62,151 bases of DNA from Deltaproteobacteria bacterium (GTDB lineage Bacteria > Desulfobacterota > Desulfobulbia > Desulfobulbales > Desulfurivibrionaceae): contig DUZU01000015.1 of the NCBI GenBank assembly GCA_013349285.1, positions 1 through 62,151 on the forward strand, in the 5' to 3' direction. Shown here in pieces: positions 1 to 7,804 of the stretch. The translations under genes and the position numbers were made by a program. The notes under the pieces are model-generated. The model worked only from the letters and a program-made list of their open reading frames with translations, was not told where the DNA came from and did not search any database. Each line of letters begins with the position of its first letter. The stretch's first letter is position 1.

Positions 1-1595
1 GCTTCGTACCACCATTGCATGCTGGCCTTCTCGCTGTTTTGCAAAAAGGCGCGGCACAATGGGGTGAGCTCTACGCCGCCGGGCAGGATATCGTTGCATT
101 GCTCGACAGCCTTGGCGGCCGGCACATCCACCCACAGCGGATCTCCCGGCAGGAAACTGTATTGGAGGCTGAAACGGGCCAGCTCGACCAGTTCGTCATA
201 AGTTAAGTTGTATTGCAGCACGGCATAGAGCCATTCAGCCGTATAGTTGCTGTAGGAAACCCCCTCGTCATCGGTGGAAAAAGCAGTGGGCAAGCCGTGC
301 TCCCGGAAATATTGGGTAAAGGGATGCTCATCGCCGGTAACCCCCAAGATCTGGGCATTGCTGGCAAAGAGGATTTCCACCAGGGCGTCACGATTTTTCA
401 TCAACGCCACCACCTCGGCTTTCGCCTTGTCATCAAGATATGCAAAGGAAATCCCGTGGCCGATACGTTTGGCGCCGGCATTGATGGAGCCGGTGATATG
501 ATCCTTCAGGGCCGGATTACCCTGCCCCACAAAACAGGGGGTGATCTCGCCCGCATGCAGGGCAATGTTCACGCTGGGAAACTTATTGTGGAAAAAGCCG
601 AAGATTTCCATTTGCGCGGCAAAATCCTGCATCGAGGTGGAAGCGTCCTCACCGCTCACCAGATTCACCCCTGCCACCCGGTCATCCACGCTGGCCAGCA
701 GAAAGGAAAGCGCGGCCTGGGTATAGAGTTTCGGCAGGGCTGCGTTGCGATTCGCCGCCGCCAGAAACCGGTAAAAAACCCCGCAGGCCGGGTCCGGTTC
801 GGAGGCGCCGCAGCCAAGGGTTTTATTCATGATATTTTGATAACCAAAAATATCCATCCTGGCGGTGGGCACGGCATGATCAAGGCCGGCGCTCATCAGA
901 AACTCATACATTTCCGGAAAATAACGGCTATCGGTATAATACGGTCCGGTGGGCGGATACTTCTGCTGGAGCTTGGCGGCAAGGGCCGAAACCGCCCTTG
1001 ATTGAAAGGACATCATGGTTTCAACATAATCAACGCCATCGGCCTCGGCCTGTTGCAAAAGCTTGGCGAGCATGATTCCCTGGTTGGCGCCCGATACCGT
1101 GCCGAACTTGCCGAAGGTGGCAAAGAAATGATCATGGCCGGCCTGGATATCGAGATAGTCGAATTGGTACATGGACAGCGAGGCCATCAACTTCTGGATG
1201 TCGGCCGGGCCGGCCTGTGCCAAAGCAGGGGTTGATGAGGTGCACGGCGGTGAGGTGATCTTATAGCTTGTCGGATCGTAGCAGTCGCCGTCCTTGGCGC
1301 CCAGACTGATATAATCTTCGGGCATGATAGTGCCGGAGAGATGATTGTGAATATCGCCGCCCTTGGGAAACAAGGTCATTAACTCCAGTAATTCGGGCGG
1401 CGCCGTATCTATCAGCTCAAAATAGCTCGCCACCGCCGGGTTAGGCGCAACACAGCCACCACTAACCCCGGGACGACCGGCGACCATTGCCTGTTTTTCC
1501 CCGTTCGGTCCCATGCCAGCGCAACCAACCAGAAAAACCGATCCGGAGATCAACATCACCGACAAAGCACGATTAATTTTGGCAAACCGATTCAT
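1..1595 (-). CDS. Adenosine deaminase-family lipoprotein, C-terminus missing
   Basis: Reading frame open from an ATG at 1595 to the window edge, so about 531 residues are visible and the C-terminus is lost. A perfect AGGAGG lies about seven bases before this ATG. Residues 1-25 form a lipoprotein signal with lipobox LVGC (Cys25). The deaminase fold is recognised by HNH at 83-85 (metal-binding HxH, inside KGGDIHNHLSG), LHAGE with His347, RIGHG with His380 and STDDEG with Asp442-Asp443; these are the zinc ligands and catalytic residues of the adenosine/AMP deaminase superfamily. The role is therefore probably deamination of extracellular or periplasmic purine nucleosides. The lipobox is unusual, since most adenosine deaminases are cytosolic. 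It lies downstream of ppaC but behind that gene's terminator. The substrate is inferred; an ADGF-type or a related amidohydrolase remains possible. Confidence 0.85.
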   Translation of the reverse strand, partial: MNRFAKINRALSVMLISGSVFLVGCAGMGPNGEKQAMVAGRPGVSGGCVAPNPAVASYFELIDTAPPELLELMTLFPKGGDIHNHLSGTIMPEDYISLGAKDGDCYDPTSYKITSPPCTSSTPALAQAGPADIQKLMASLSMYQFDYLDIQAGHDHFFATFGKFGTVSGANQGIMLAKLLQQAEADGVDYVETMMSFQSRAVSALAAKLQQKYPPTGPYYTDSRYFPEMYEFLMSAGLDHAVPTARMDIFGYQNIMNKTLGCGASEPDPACGVFYRFLAAANRNAALPKLYTQAALSFLLASVDDRVAGVNLVSGEDASTSMQDFAAQMEIFGFFHNKFPSVNIALHAGEITPCFVGQGNPALKDHITGSINAGAKRIGHGISFAYLDDKAKAEVVALMKNRDALVEILFASNAQILGVTGDEHPFTQYFREHGLPTAFSTDDEGVSYSNYTAEWLYAVLQYNLTYDELVELARFSLQYSFLPGDPLWVDVPAAKAVEQCNDILPGGVELTPLCRAFLQNSEKASMQWWYE

Positions 1596-1619
1596 ACATC
1601 AACCTCCTGTGCGACTGAT

Positions 1620-1649
1620 AATATACATTTCAACCCTATTCTCATTCAA
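1620..1649 (-). promoter_or_regulatory. Candidate sigma-70 promoter for the deaminase gene
   Basis: On the minus strand TTGAAT (1649-1644) and TATATT (1625-1620) are separated by 18 bases, about 25 bases upstream of the lipoprotein start codon. Placement is good but both hexamers are imperfect. Confidence 0.4.
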
Positions 1650-1844
1650 GGCCTGCTATCGTTATCCCGTATGGACCATAATCGGCTCAGTACGCGGCAT
1701 TACCGGTTGATAAGACCCCGAGCCGGCCGCTTATCTCTTAAGGCATATTTATTGATAGGCTTTTCACCAAAAAAAACCAAGCATAAAAATGCAAGGCGTA
1801 AAATAGACAAACTCCAGCTATCCTCCAACCAGTTATTAGCGGAC

Positions 1845-1882
1845 AAAAAAAAAGCCCTGCCCGGATAATCCGGACAGGGCTT
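1845..1882 (-). terminator. Rho-independent terminator of ppaC
   Basis: Arms 1854-1865 and 1869-1880 pair (GC-rich, one C-A mismatch, loop of three) and on the minus strand are followed by nine T residues. It begins about 25 bases after the ppaC stop codon. Confidence 0.85.
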
Positions 1883-1908
1883 GAATCAAGCAGTTTAAAC
1901 GGCGGGAA

Positions 1909-2838
1909 TTAACAGCCGAAAGCAGCCTGCAGAGGCGGTACGGTCTGTTTTTTGCGGCTCATCATGCCGTCAATCCACATAGAAGTACCATCAACCTTGC
2001 CCTTGAAGGCTTTCTCGATGATAGCAACATCATCGGAAACAACAACCAGCTCAGTACCCTCTTTTACAACATCGGTGAGCATGAACAGTACAGAGTGACG
2101 GCCATCGGCTTTGATGGACTTAAGAGCGCCGTAGAGTTCGTCACGGATGGCGGCAACCTGATCAAGGCTGGCAAGCTCAAGCTGACCGATACCGATTTTG
2201 TTGCCCTTCATATCGAAATCTTTGTAGTCACGATAGATGAGATCCTTGATCGGCACACCGTCGATGGAAGATTTGGCTTTAAGCATGTCCATGAACAGTG
2301 CATCGGTATCGGCAACACCGGCGATACCTTTGAGGGCGGCAACGGCAACCTTATCGGCTTCGGTGCAGGTGGGGGATTTAAAGTTAACGGTATCGCTCAG
2401 GATGGCGCAGAGCATGACGCCTGCAACATCTTTAGGCAGAGCAACATTGTTGTTTTTGTACATATCGTAGAGCACGGTGCAGGAGCAACCAACAGGCTGA
2501 GCGTTAAACAAAATAGGACCGTTGGTGGTGATATCGCCGATCTTATGGTGATCAACGATCGCAATGATATCGGCCTTATCAAGGTTAGCAGGACCCTGAC
2601 CAATATCGCTGAAGTCAACCAGCGCAAGTTTTTTGCCGGCTGCATCGGTCAAGGTTGCAGGAGCAGCCATGCCGAATTTTGCGAGAACGGTCTTGCTTTC
2701 AGGGTTTAAATTTGCAGCGTCAATCTGCATGCACGCAACAGCATCGGTTCCGGTAGCGTTAAGGTAACAAGCAAAAGAAATTGCTGCGGCAACCGAGTCG
2801 GTATCGGGGTTGGAATGACCTACAACAGAAACTGACAT
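1909..2838 (-). CDS. ppaC: Manganese-dependent inorganic pyrophosphatase (DHH family)
   Basis: Hydrolyses cytosolic pyrophosphate to phosphate, pulling biosynthetic reactions forward. The protein has 309 residues, the normal length for family II pyrophosphatases without CBS domains. Visible family motifs are GHSNPDTDS at 7-15 (metal-binding His and Asp residues), an aspartate at 75 in VDFSD, the DHH triad at 96-98, and the substrate-binding SRKKQ signature near the C-terminus. The start is fixed by AAGGAGG eight bases upstream. The gene stands alone between its own terminator and a 359-base upstream gap. Family II enzymes are common in sulfate reducers and related deltaproteobacteria, where pyrophosphate turnover is heavy; that link is general knowledge. 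Confidence 0.96.
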   Translation of the reverse strand: MSVSVVGHSNPDTDSVAAAISFACYLNATGTDAVACMQIDAANLNPESKTVLAKFGMAAPATLTDAAGKKLALVDFSDIGQGPANLDKADIIAIVDHHKIGDITTNGPILFNAQPVGCSCTVLYDMYKNNNVALPKDVAGVMLCAILSDTVNFKSPTCTEADKVAVAALKGIAGVADTDALFMDMLKAKSSIDGVPIKDLIYRDYKDFDMKGNKIGIGQLELASLDQVAAIRDELYGALKSIKADGRHSVLFMLTDVVKEGTELVVVSDDVAIIEKAFKGKVDGTSMWIDGMMSRKKQTVPPLQAAFGC

Positions 2839-3197
2839 AGTAATCCTCCTTAAATTTTAGATGTAACTAATTTGCATAAAGACTCAACCCAACAAGGGTC
2901 ATTAAGTCAGAAAAAACAAAATAAATTTTTATCCTTTATCAAAACTGGCCAAGTTTAGTTCCATTAAGTGTCGGCGTCAAGAGGAAAGACTAAAAAGTAG
3001 CGCAAACCAAAAAATCGACCTCAAACTCAATGAATTCGCCAAACGCAAGGAAAAAACTTTAATCGATCCAGATCGCCGCCGGCATGATTCAACTTGCTCA
3101 ACCAGTTATTTTCTTGTAGTTTTTTATTTACGAAGCGATTTTTTTTGAAGTTACCCATCAATTTAAATATCAGATTCCCACAACCCAGGAATTATCA
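2839..3197. other. Divergent intergenic region, ppaC / response regulator
   Basis: AT-rich stretch that must carry promoters for ppaC (minus) and the response regulator (plus). I could not find a convincing pair of promoter hexamers and see no gene or repeat in it. Confidence 0.5.
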
Positions 3198-3626
3198 ATG
3201 ACCGAAAAGATGCCAAAACTTGCAAAAAAAATAAAAATTCTGGTTGCCGAAGACAATCCCGTGGTGCGCAAGGGACTGACCAACTTTCTAATCAAGTGGG
3301 GGTATGAACCGCTTGAAGCAGACAACGGCGATAATGCCTGGCAAATCCTGGAACAAGACAACTCGATCAGGCTGGCCATTCTGGACTGGAACATTCCCGG
3401 CCTGAGCGGCATGCAGGTTTGCCAACGGATCCGAGCCAGAGGCGACAAGCCCTATGTCTATGCGATCATCTTCAGTGCGCGAAAATCATCGGAAGAACAG
3501 GTGCTGGCACTAGAGGGCGGCGCTGACGACTATCTGGTGAAACCGGCAAAGCCGTCCCTGCTGAAAGCTCGTTTAGGCGTTGGCGAAAGAATCATCAAAA
3601 TGCTTACCACGGCCACGAGTGGCTGA
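3198..3626 (+). CDS. Single-domain response regulator (CheY-like receiver)
   Basis: A 142-residue protein that is almost entirely one receiver domain. The acidic pocket is Glu18-Asp19, the phospho-acceptor is Asp63 in LAILDWNIPG, the conserved Ser/Thr is Ser93 and the conserved lysine is Lys115 in YLVKPAKP. No output domain follows, so it should act by protein contact, as CheY or a phosphorelay shuttle does. No kinase is adjacent; the nearest large kinase set in the window is at 40018-50961. A weak AGGAA precedes the ATG. A strong terminator follows, so it is probably monocistronic. Its partner cannot be named from sequence. Confidence 0.9.
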   Translation: MTEKMPKLAKKIKILVAEDNPVVRKGLTNFLIKWGYEPLEADNGDNAWQILEQDNSIRLAILDWNIPGLSGMQVCQRIRARGDKPYVYAIIFSARKSSEEQVLALEGGADDYLVKPAKPSLLKARLGVGERIIKMLTTATSG

Positions 3627-3660
3627 GTAAAAACACACACGGCTGTTACCCAAACAAAAA

Positions 3661-3690
3661 AACCACACCGGTATGGTGTGGTTTTTTTTA
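3661..3690. terminator. Bidirectional terminator
   Basis: Perfect nine-base stem 3661-3669 / 3675-3683 with a five-base loop, followed by eight T on the plus strand and preceded by an A run. It separates the response regulator (plus) from the convergent AP2-like gene (minus). Confidence 0.9.
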
Positions 3691-3714
3691 TTACAACTTT
3701 ATAGATATTACCGG

Positions 3715-4143
3715 TTAGACGCCAAGACGCTCGGCCTCTTTAATTTTCCGGATATCACAGGCAATCTTAAAGGCTTTATCCTTGCCGTGCTTATTAATGG
3801 AAACAGAGGTCTTACCTTGCTTACCCACCCCGTTCACCCAACTTACTTCGTAGCGGTTCAATTTTTCATTAAACCGAACTCCGACAACCCCGGTGGTGGT
3901 ATTACTGACGGTAACAATATGCTTATCGGTACGGATCTTACCGATTTTCTTCTCGGTGGTATCACGCCAGGCCAAGGCGGCAAGCAGGCTTGAGTAACGG
4001 CCGCCGCATTTACCATCTGAGAAAAATTTGGAAAAGGTTTTACCCTTAAAACGCACCCGAACATACCAGCCATGAGTCCGTTTTGACTCCTGATCGATCC
4101 GTGCCACATCCTTATGTTTTTCTACAATCATGCTTTTTGCCAT
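3715..4143 (-). CDS. AP2-like DNA-binding domain protein, probable tandem repeat
   Basis: Small basic protein of 142 residues from the ATG at 4143; that start has AAAGGG eight bases upstream, while a GTG at 4152 would overlap the spacing. The C-terminal half (GVVGVRFNEKLNRYEVSW followed by a GK...SVSI strand and an AFKIACDIR helix) has the three-strand plus helix pattern of AP2 domains found in bacteria and phages. The N-terminal half (GWYVRVRFKGKTFSKFF, then AALAWRD) looks like a second, diverged copy. Bacterial AP2 domains usually occur in homing endonucleases or transposon proteins, but no HNH nuclease domain is present here. Role unknown; sequence-specific DNA binding is the likely activity. 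Confidence 0.6.
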   Translation of the reverse strand: MAKSMIVEKHKDVARIDQESKRTHGWYVRVRFKGKTFSKFFSDGKCGGRYSSLLAALAWRDTTEKKIGKIRTDKHIVTVSNTTTGVVGVRFNEKLNRYEVSWVNGVGKQGKTSVSINKHGKDKAFKIACDIRKIKEAERLGV

Positions 4144-4558
4144 GAGATACACCCTTTAATAATGTTAAAGATTGATTAACCTAATTATGTTAAAAAGATA
4201 AAAAATAAACATGTTTTATAGTTAACTAATTAATTAATAACTATTCGAATTCAGGTTGAAAACAAACATTCGCCTACAAGCGATTGTTAAATTTTAATTA
4301 CACAAAATATAATCATAGCGCAAGCAAAACCTTACACTTTAAACCTGCAAGTTACCGCGAAAAAGTAAGTTCAGCACCGTGCGTGTATTGTAAATAGTAT
4401 CTATTACTAGATTTTTCTTAAATTCTATTTTTTTTATTCTATCCCAAAAAAAGGTTAGGAATAAACTTTTTTTTTATCACCAGCTTGTTTTTCTCAACCG
4501 GCAACAAACAGATTATTGAAAATCATACGTTAATTAACAACAAATCGGATTGACCAAC
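4144..4558. other. AT-rich divergent intergenic region with leader
   Basis: About 415 bases between the AP2-like gene (minus) and mazG (plus). It is rich in GTTAA/TTAAC-type words near 4150-4245 and has long T runs at 4430-4480. A promoter-like pair at 4284-4313 would leave about 240 untranslated bases before mazG. No open frame of note is present. Confidence 0.5.
4284..4313 (+). promoter_or_regulatory. Candidate sigma-70 promoter upstream of mazG
   Basis: TTGTTA (4284-4289) and a perfect TATAAT (4308-4313) are separated by 18 bases. It lies about 245 bases before mazG, so it either drives a long leader or an unrecognised small RNA. Confidence 0.4.
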
Positions 4559-5368
4559 ATGGATGACATATCGAAGAAACTGAATGCCCTGCTTGACGTA
4601 ATCACCAGACTAAGAGCCCCGGACGGCTGTCCCTGGGATCAGAAACAAACCCCACAAACTTTTAAAAATTATCTCATCGAAGAAGCCTACGAACTTCTTG
4701 AAGCCATCAATGATGATAACCCCCGCCATATCTGCGAAGAACTGGGCGACTTAATATTCCAAGTAGTCTTCTTTATTAATCTTTACCAGGAAAAACAACT
4801 TTTTTCCTTCACGGACGTGCTTGACGGCATAACCGCGAAAATGATCAGACGCCACCCCCATGTATTCGGCGATCAAAAAATCACCTGCGAAAAAGAACTC
4901 AGACAAAATTGGCAAAATATAAAAAACAGCGAAAACAGCCTGAAAAACAAAGAGACAGGGCTATTCGACTCCATCCCCAAAAGCCTGCCCGCCCTCCGCC
5001 GCTCCCAACAGGTAATCGACCGAGTCGCCCGCATGGGCTTTGACTGGCCCGACCTTGCCGCCGCTTACCATAAATATGAAGAAGAAAATGACGAATTAAA
5101 ACAAGCGATAGCGGAAAACAGCCATGAGCGGATGACGGAGGAATTCGGCGATGTTCTTTTCTCCCTGGTTGCGGTGGGCCGCAAAGCGGGAATAAACAGC
5201 GAAGACGCCCTGACCGGCGCCCTGCAAAAATTTACCTCCAGATACACCAAGCTGCAAGAGCTGGTTGCAGTACAAGGCCGGGTGATTGACAATTTAAACC
5301 TGCAAGAACTCTTAAATTATTGGAACCAGGCAAAGGCAACCCCTGACAACCAACCAAATAACGTTTGA
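4559..5368 (+). CDS. mazG: Nucleoside triphosphate pyrophosphohydrolase MazG
   Basis: Housekeeping enzyme that hydrolyses (d)NTPs to NMP and pyrophosphate, also lowering ppGpp-linked stress or removing damaged nucleotides. About 269 residues with two MazG domains: the N-terminal one carries EEAYELLEAI (Glu41, Glu42, Glu45) and EELGDLIF (Glu60, Glu61, Asp64), which bind Mg; the C-terminal one repeats the pattern with EENDELKQAI and EEFGDVLF. GCPWD near residue 23-27 is a typical N-terminal signature. I chose the ATG at 4559; an in-frame TTG at 4550 is the alternative, and neither has a strong ribosome-binding site. The rpsF promoter begins inside the stop codon. Confidence 0.95.
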   Translation: MDDISKKLNALLDVITRLRAPDGCPWDQKQTPQTFKNYLIEEAYELLEAINDDNPRHICEELGDLIFQVVFFINLYQEKQLFSFTDVLDGITAKMIRRHPHVFGDQKITCEKELRQNWQNIKNSENSLKNKETGLFDSIPKSLPALRRSQQVIDRVARMGFDWPDLAAAYHKYEEENDELKQAIAENSHERMTEEFGDVLFSLVAVGRKAGINSEDALTGALQKFTSRYTKLQELVAVQGRVIDNLNLQELLNYWNQAKATPDNQPNNV

Positions 5369-5394
5369 CAGGCTTGCCGACAATGTGGTAAAAA
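5365..5394 (+). promoter_or_regulatory. Candidate promoter of the rpsF operon
   Basis: Perfect TTGACA (5365-5370, overlapping the mazG stop) and TAAAAA (5389-5394) with an 18-base spacer ending in TGTGG. The same extended -10 pattern, TGTGCTAAAAA, occurs before tRNA-Leu in this window, supporting the assignment. Confidence 0.5.
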
Positions 5395-5491
5395 ACCCGC
5401 TTATTTTCAATGTAGTACAACTATTATATACCTCCTTGCTCTTCGCATGATTTGCAAATAGCAAGGGCCACTTGACCACAAGGAGGAATCA

Positions 5492-5848
5492 ATGCGCAGG
5501 TATGAAACAATCATCATCGTCAAACCAGGCGCTGGAGAGGCTGAAGCCGCTTCGGTTGCTGAAAAATCCATCGGAATCATCGAAAAATTTGACGGCTCAA
5601 TCGTCAAAAACGATCCGTGGGGCCTCAAGAAACTCGCTTACCCAATCAACAAAGAAATCCAAGGCTATTATCTTTATATCGAATACGCAGGCCTTCCTGA
5701 TGGCGTAAAAGAGCTGGAGCGTCAGCTTCGTATCGACGACCGTGTTATTAAATACATGACCGTCAAAACCCAGGATGTCTTCTCTGAGATTGCTGTAGTT
5801 GAGGCAGAGCCGGAAGCAGAAGAAGCCGAGGATGAAACCGAAGAGTAA
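5492..5848 (+). CDS. rpsF: 30S ribosomal protein bS6
   Basis: 118-residue bS6, starting [13 protein letters not shown] as in most bacteria, with the RNA- and bS18-contacting core ([18 protein letters not shown]) and an acidic Glu-rich C-terminal tail of about 16 residues. Bacteria with such tails may have them modified by glutamate addition; no RimK is in view. AAGGAGG lies six bases before the ATG. It is first in the order rpsF-rpsR-DUF2232-rplI, typical of deltaproteobacteria, and its protein binds the platform of the 30S subunit together with bS18. Confidence 0.97.
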   Translation: MRRYETIIIVKPGAGEAEAASVAEKSIGIIEKFDGSIVKNDPWGLKKLAYPINKEIQGYYLYIEYAGLPDGVKELERQLRIDDRVIKYMTVKTQDVFSEIAVVEAEPEAEEAEDETEE

Positions 5849-5898
5849 CTCCCCTCTCTCAGGCAAAATCAAATATATCGAATATAAGGAACTTGAAC

Positions 5899-6144
5899 AT
5901 GGCATATCAAAAGAAAAAGAAAGTTTTCAGCCGCCGCAAAGCATGTCGCTTTTGTTCGGATAAAAAGCTGGTTATTGACTATAAGGATGTAAAAACCCTG
6001 CGTAACTTCGTGACCGAGCAAGGCAAAATTATCCCTCGCCGCATCTATGGTAACTGCGCGTTCCACCAGAGAAAGGTAAATGACGCCATTAAACGTGCGC
6101 GCCAGATTGCCCTGTTGCCTTACGTCGGCCAGTCGCAGTATTAA
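5899..6144 (+). CDS. rpsR: 30S ribosomal protein bS18
   Basis: 81-residue bS18 starting at the ATG at 5899, preceded by AAGGA. The core [15 protein letters not shown] is characteristic. It keeps CxxC (ACRFC) and a later NCAFHQRK, so four potential zinc ligands are present, i.e. a C-plus type bS18. A few bases separate it from the following DUF2232 gene, indicating co-transcription. Confidence 0.97.
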   Translation: MAYQKKKKVFSRRKACRFCSDKKLVIDYKDVKTLRNFVTEQGKIIPRRIYGNCAFHQRKVNDAIKRARQIALLPYVGQSQY

Positions 6145-6147
6145 AAA

Positions 6148-7140
6148 GTGGTAACATGCAAAGAAGACCCGGGCGACGACCGCAACATTAAGAAGGAAGC
6201 ACAGACTGAACAAATAAAAGCCATCGGCATCACGGCCTTTATTTTAAGCCTGCCCACCTTCATCCCGGGCCTGGGTCTGCTTAATTGCATTATCCCGTTG
6301 CCGATTTACTATTACCTTGTAGTTTTCGGCAAAAACAACGGGACCACAGTCGTTACCTGGGCTGTGGGAATAGTCGGCCTGCTGGCCGTATTCACCGGGG
6401 CGTTGAATGGGATCCTTTTCACTCTTACCCTGGTGCCGCTTGGCTTTATGTTGGCCAAGGCAAAAGAACAAAATGAACCAATCCTCACGGCCGGGACAAA
6501 AGGGGCGCTGATCATCGCTGTCGCCTGGTTCGGCTTAGCCCTGGCTTACGGATCAATAAGCCGGAGCAATCCTTACCAGGATATTTTGTTAAATCTGGAT
6601 AAGGGTTTTGAAACAAGTTTTACGTTGTATGAAAATTCAGGAAAGATCCAGGCAGATGATCTAAAGACCATAAAAATCTTTTTCGATCAGCTTCAGGATC
6701 TGACCAAGAGGCTTTTCCCAGCCTTGCTGGTAACCTTGATTTTCAGTATTGTCTGGCTGAATATAACGTTTGGCCACTGGTTATTGCACAAAAAGGACCC
6801 GGCCTTAAGCCACCAGCATGATCTGCAAAACTGGCGGCTTCCGGAAATGCTGGTCTGGCTCGTTATCTTGGCCGGCATTGCAGTAATAATACCAGATCCC
6901 GGCTTCAGCACCTTTGGGATGAACCTGGGACTGGTACTTGGTTTTTTGTATTTTGCACAAGGTTTGGCGATTTTATCAAGTATGCTCACAACTTGGGCCG
7001 TCCCGCCACTCCTGAAGGTATTGATATACAGCCTGCTATTTCTGCAAAGCTATGGCATGGCCTTATTAGCCGCACTCGGTTTGACTGATGTCTGGATCGA
7101 TCTTCGTAAGCGGCTGCATGAAAAGGATGCTGCCGGATAA
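6148..7140 (+). CDS. DUF2232 (YybS-like) polytopic membrane protein
   Basis: 330-residue integral membrane protein with about eight hydrophobic segments (for example around residues 25-45, 50-70, 75-100, 110-130, 190-215, 240-260 and 300-320). Sequence character and position between rpsR and rplI match the DUF2232/YybS family that sits in this ribosomal operon in Bacillus and many deltaproteobacteria. Its biochemical function is not established; an S-component-like transporter fold has been proposed for the family. The GTG start at 6148 is only three bases after the rpsR stop, suggesting translational coupling; no better in-frame start is near. Confidence 0.8.
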   Translation: MVTCKEDPGDDRNIKKEAQTEQIKAIGITAFILSLPTFIPGLGLLNCIIPLPIYYYLVVFGKNNGTTVVTWAVGIVGLLAVFTGALNGILFTLTLVPLGFMLAKAKEQNEPILTAGTKGALIIAVAWFGLALAYGSISRSNPYQDILLNLDKGFETSFTLYENSGKIQADDLKTIKIFFDQLQDLTKRLFPALLVTLIFSIVWLNITFGHWLLHKKDPALSHQHDLQNWRLPEMLVWLVILAGIAVIIPDPGFSTFGMNLGLVLGFLYFAQGLAILSSMLTTWAVPPLLKVLIYSLLFLQSYGMALLAALGLTDVWIDLRKRLHEKDAAG

Positions 7141-7275
7141 AAACAGCGGCGAAACATTAACCGTCTAAAATGGACGGCAATTAATAACTGGACAAGAAGA
7201 ATCGGAAGGCGTAAGCGTCTTCTTTTTCGAAAATAATGAATCCCTGAACGTTTGGATTCAACCGGAGGCACAAAA

Positions 7276-7728
7276 ATGGAACTGATCCTTAAAGAAACCA
7301 TTGATACACTTGGCGAAGAAGGCGATACCGTTAAGGTAAAAGACGGTTATGGCCGCAACTACCTGATTCCCCGCAAAAAAGCTGTTTTGGCAACCCCGGC
7401 TAACCTTGCTGTTCTCGGCAAGGAAAAATCGGCGATCGAAACCAGAAAAGCCACCCAGCGCAAAGAGGCTGAAGCCATTGCCAAAAAAATCGCCGGCGCG
7501 ACCGTTGTTATCGAGCAGCGTACCGGTGAAGGCAACAAGCTTTACGGCTCTATTACCGGAGCGGACATCGCTACCAAACTTGCCGAGCTCGGCATTGAGA
7601 TCGACAGGAAAAAAATCGTTCTCACCGAGCCGATCAAGGCTCTCGGCGTGACCATGGTTCCCGTTAAAATCGGCTACCAGGTTAATGCTGAAGTCAAAGT
7701 TGAGGTTGTACCGATGGCTAGCGAATAA
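7276..7728 (+). CDS. rplI: 50S ribosomal protein bL9
   Basis: 150-residue bL9. The N-terminal domain contains MELILKETI and the conserved loop VKVKDGYGRNYLIPRKKAV; the long connecting helix and C-terminal domain (GNKLYGSITGADIA) follow. GGAGG lies seven bases before the ATG at 7276; an upstream in-frame start at 7252 has no such site and is rejected. It binds domain V of 23S rRNA at the base of the L1 stalk. A 135-base gap separates it from the DUF2232 gene. Confidence 0.97.
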   Translation: MELILKETIDTLGEEGDTVKVKDGYGRNYLIPRKKAVLATPANLAVLGKEKSAIETRKATQRKEAEAIAKKIAGATVVIEQRTGEGNKLYGSITGADIATKLAELGIEIDRKKIVLTEPIKALGVTMVPVKIGYQVNAEVKVEVVPMASE

Positions 7729-7743
7729 TCATAGCCGATTAAT

Positions 7744-7783
7744 GCAAGAAGGGAGCAAAGCGGAAATCTTGCTCCCTTCTTGC
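7744..7783 (+). terminator. Long hairpin between rplI and dnaB
   Basis: Perfect 15-base arms 7744-7758 and 7769-7783 with a 10-base loop. The 3' side is not followed by a T run, so it may be a weak terminator, attenuator or RNA-processing site that reduces read-through from the ribosomal operon into dnaB. Confidence 0.55.
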
Positions 7784-7804
7784 TTATAACGAAATGAAGA
7801 TTCA

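Larger units (their letters stand above)
1596..1908. other. Intergenic region, deaminase gene to ppaC
   Basis: Holds the ppaC terminator at its right end and the candidate deaminase promoter at its left end. Short frames on either strand have no ribosome-binding site or recognisable protein; I see no further gene. Confidence 0.6.

Noticed and set aside
213-1001. Long plus-strand frame of 262 codons
   Set aside because: It is antisense to the deaminase lipoprotein, whose catalytic motifs are certain; no ribosome-binding site or family.
4144-4558. Riboswitch in the mazG leader
   Set aside because: No conserved riboswitch pattern recognised; only AT-rich sequence.
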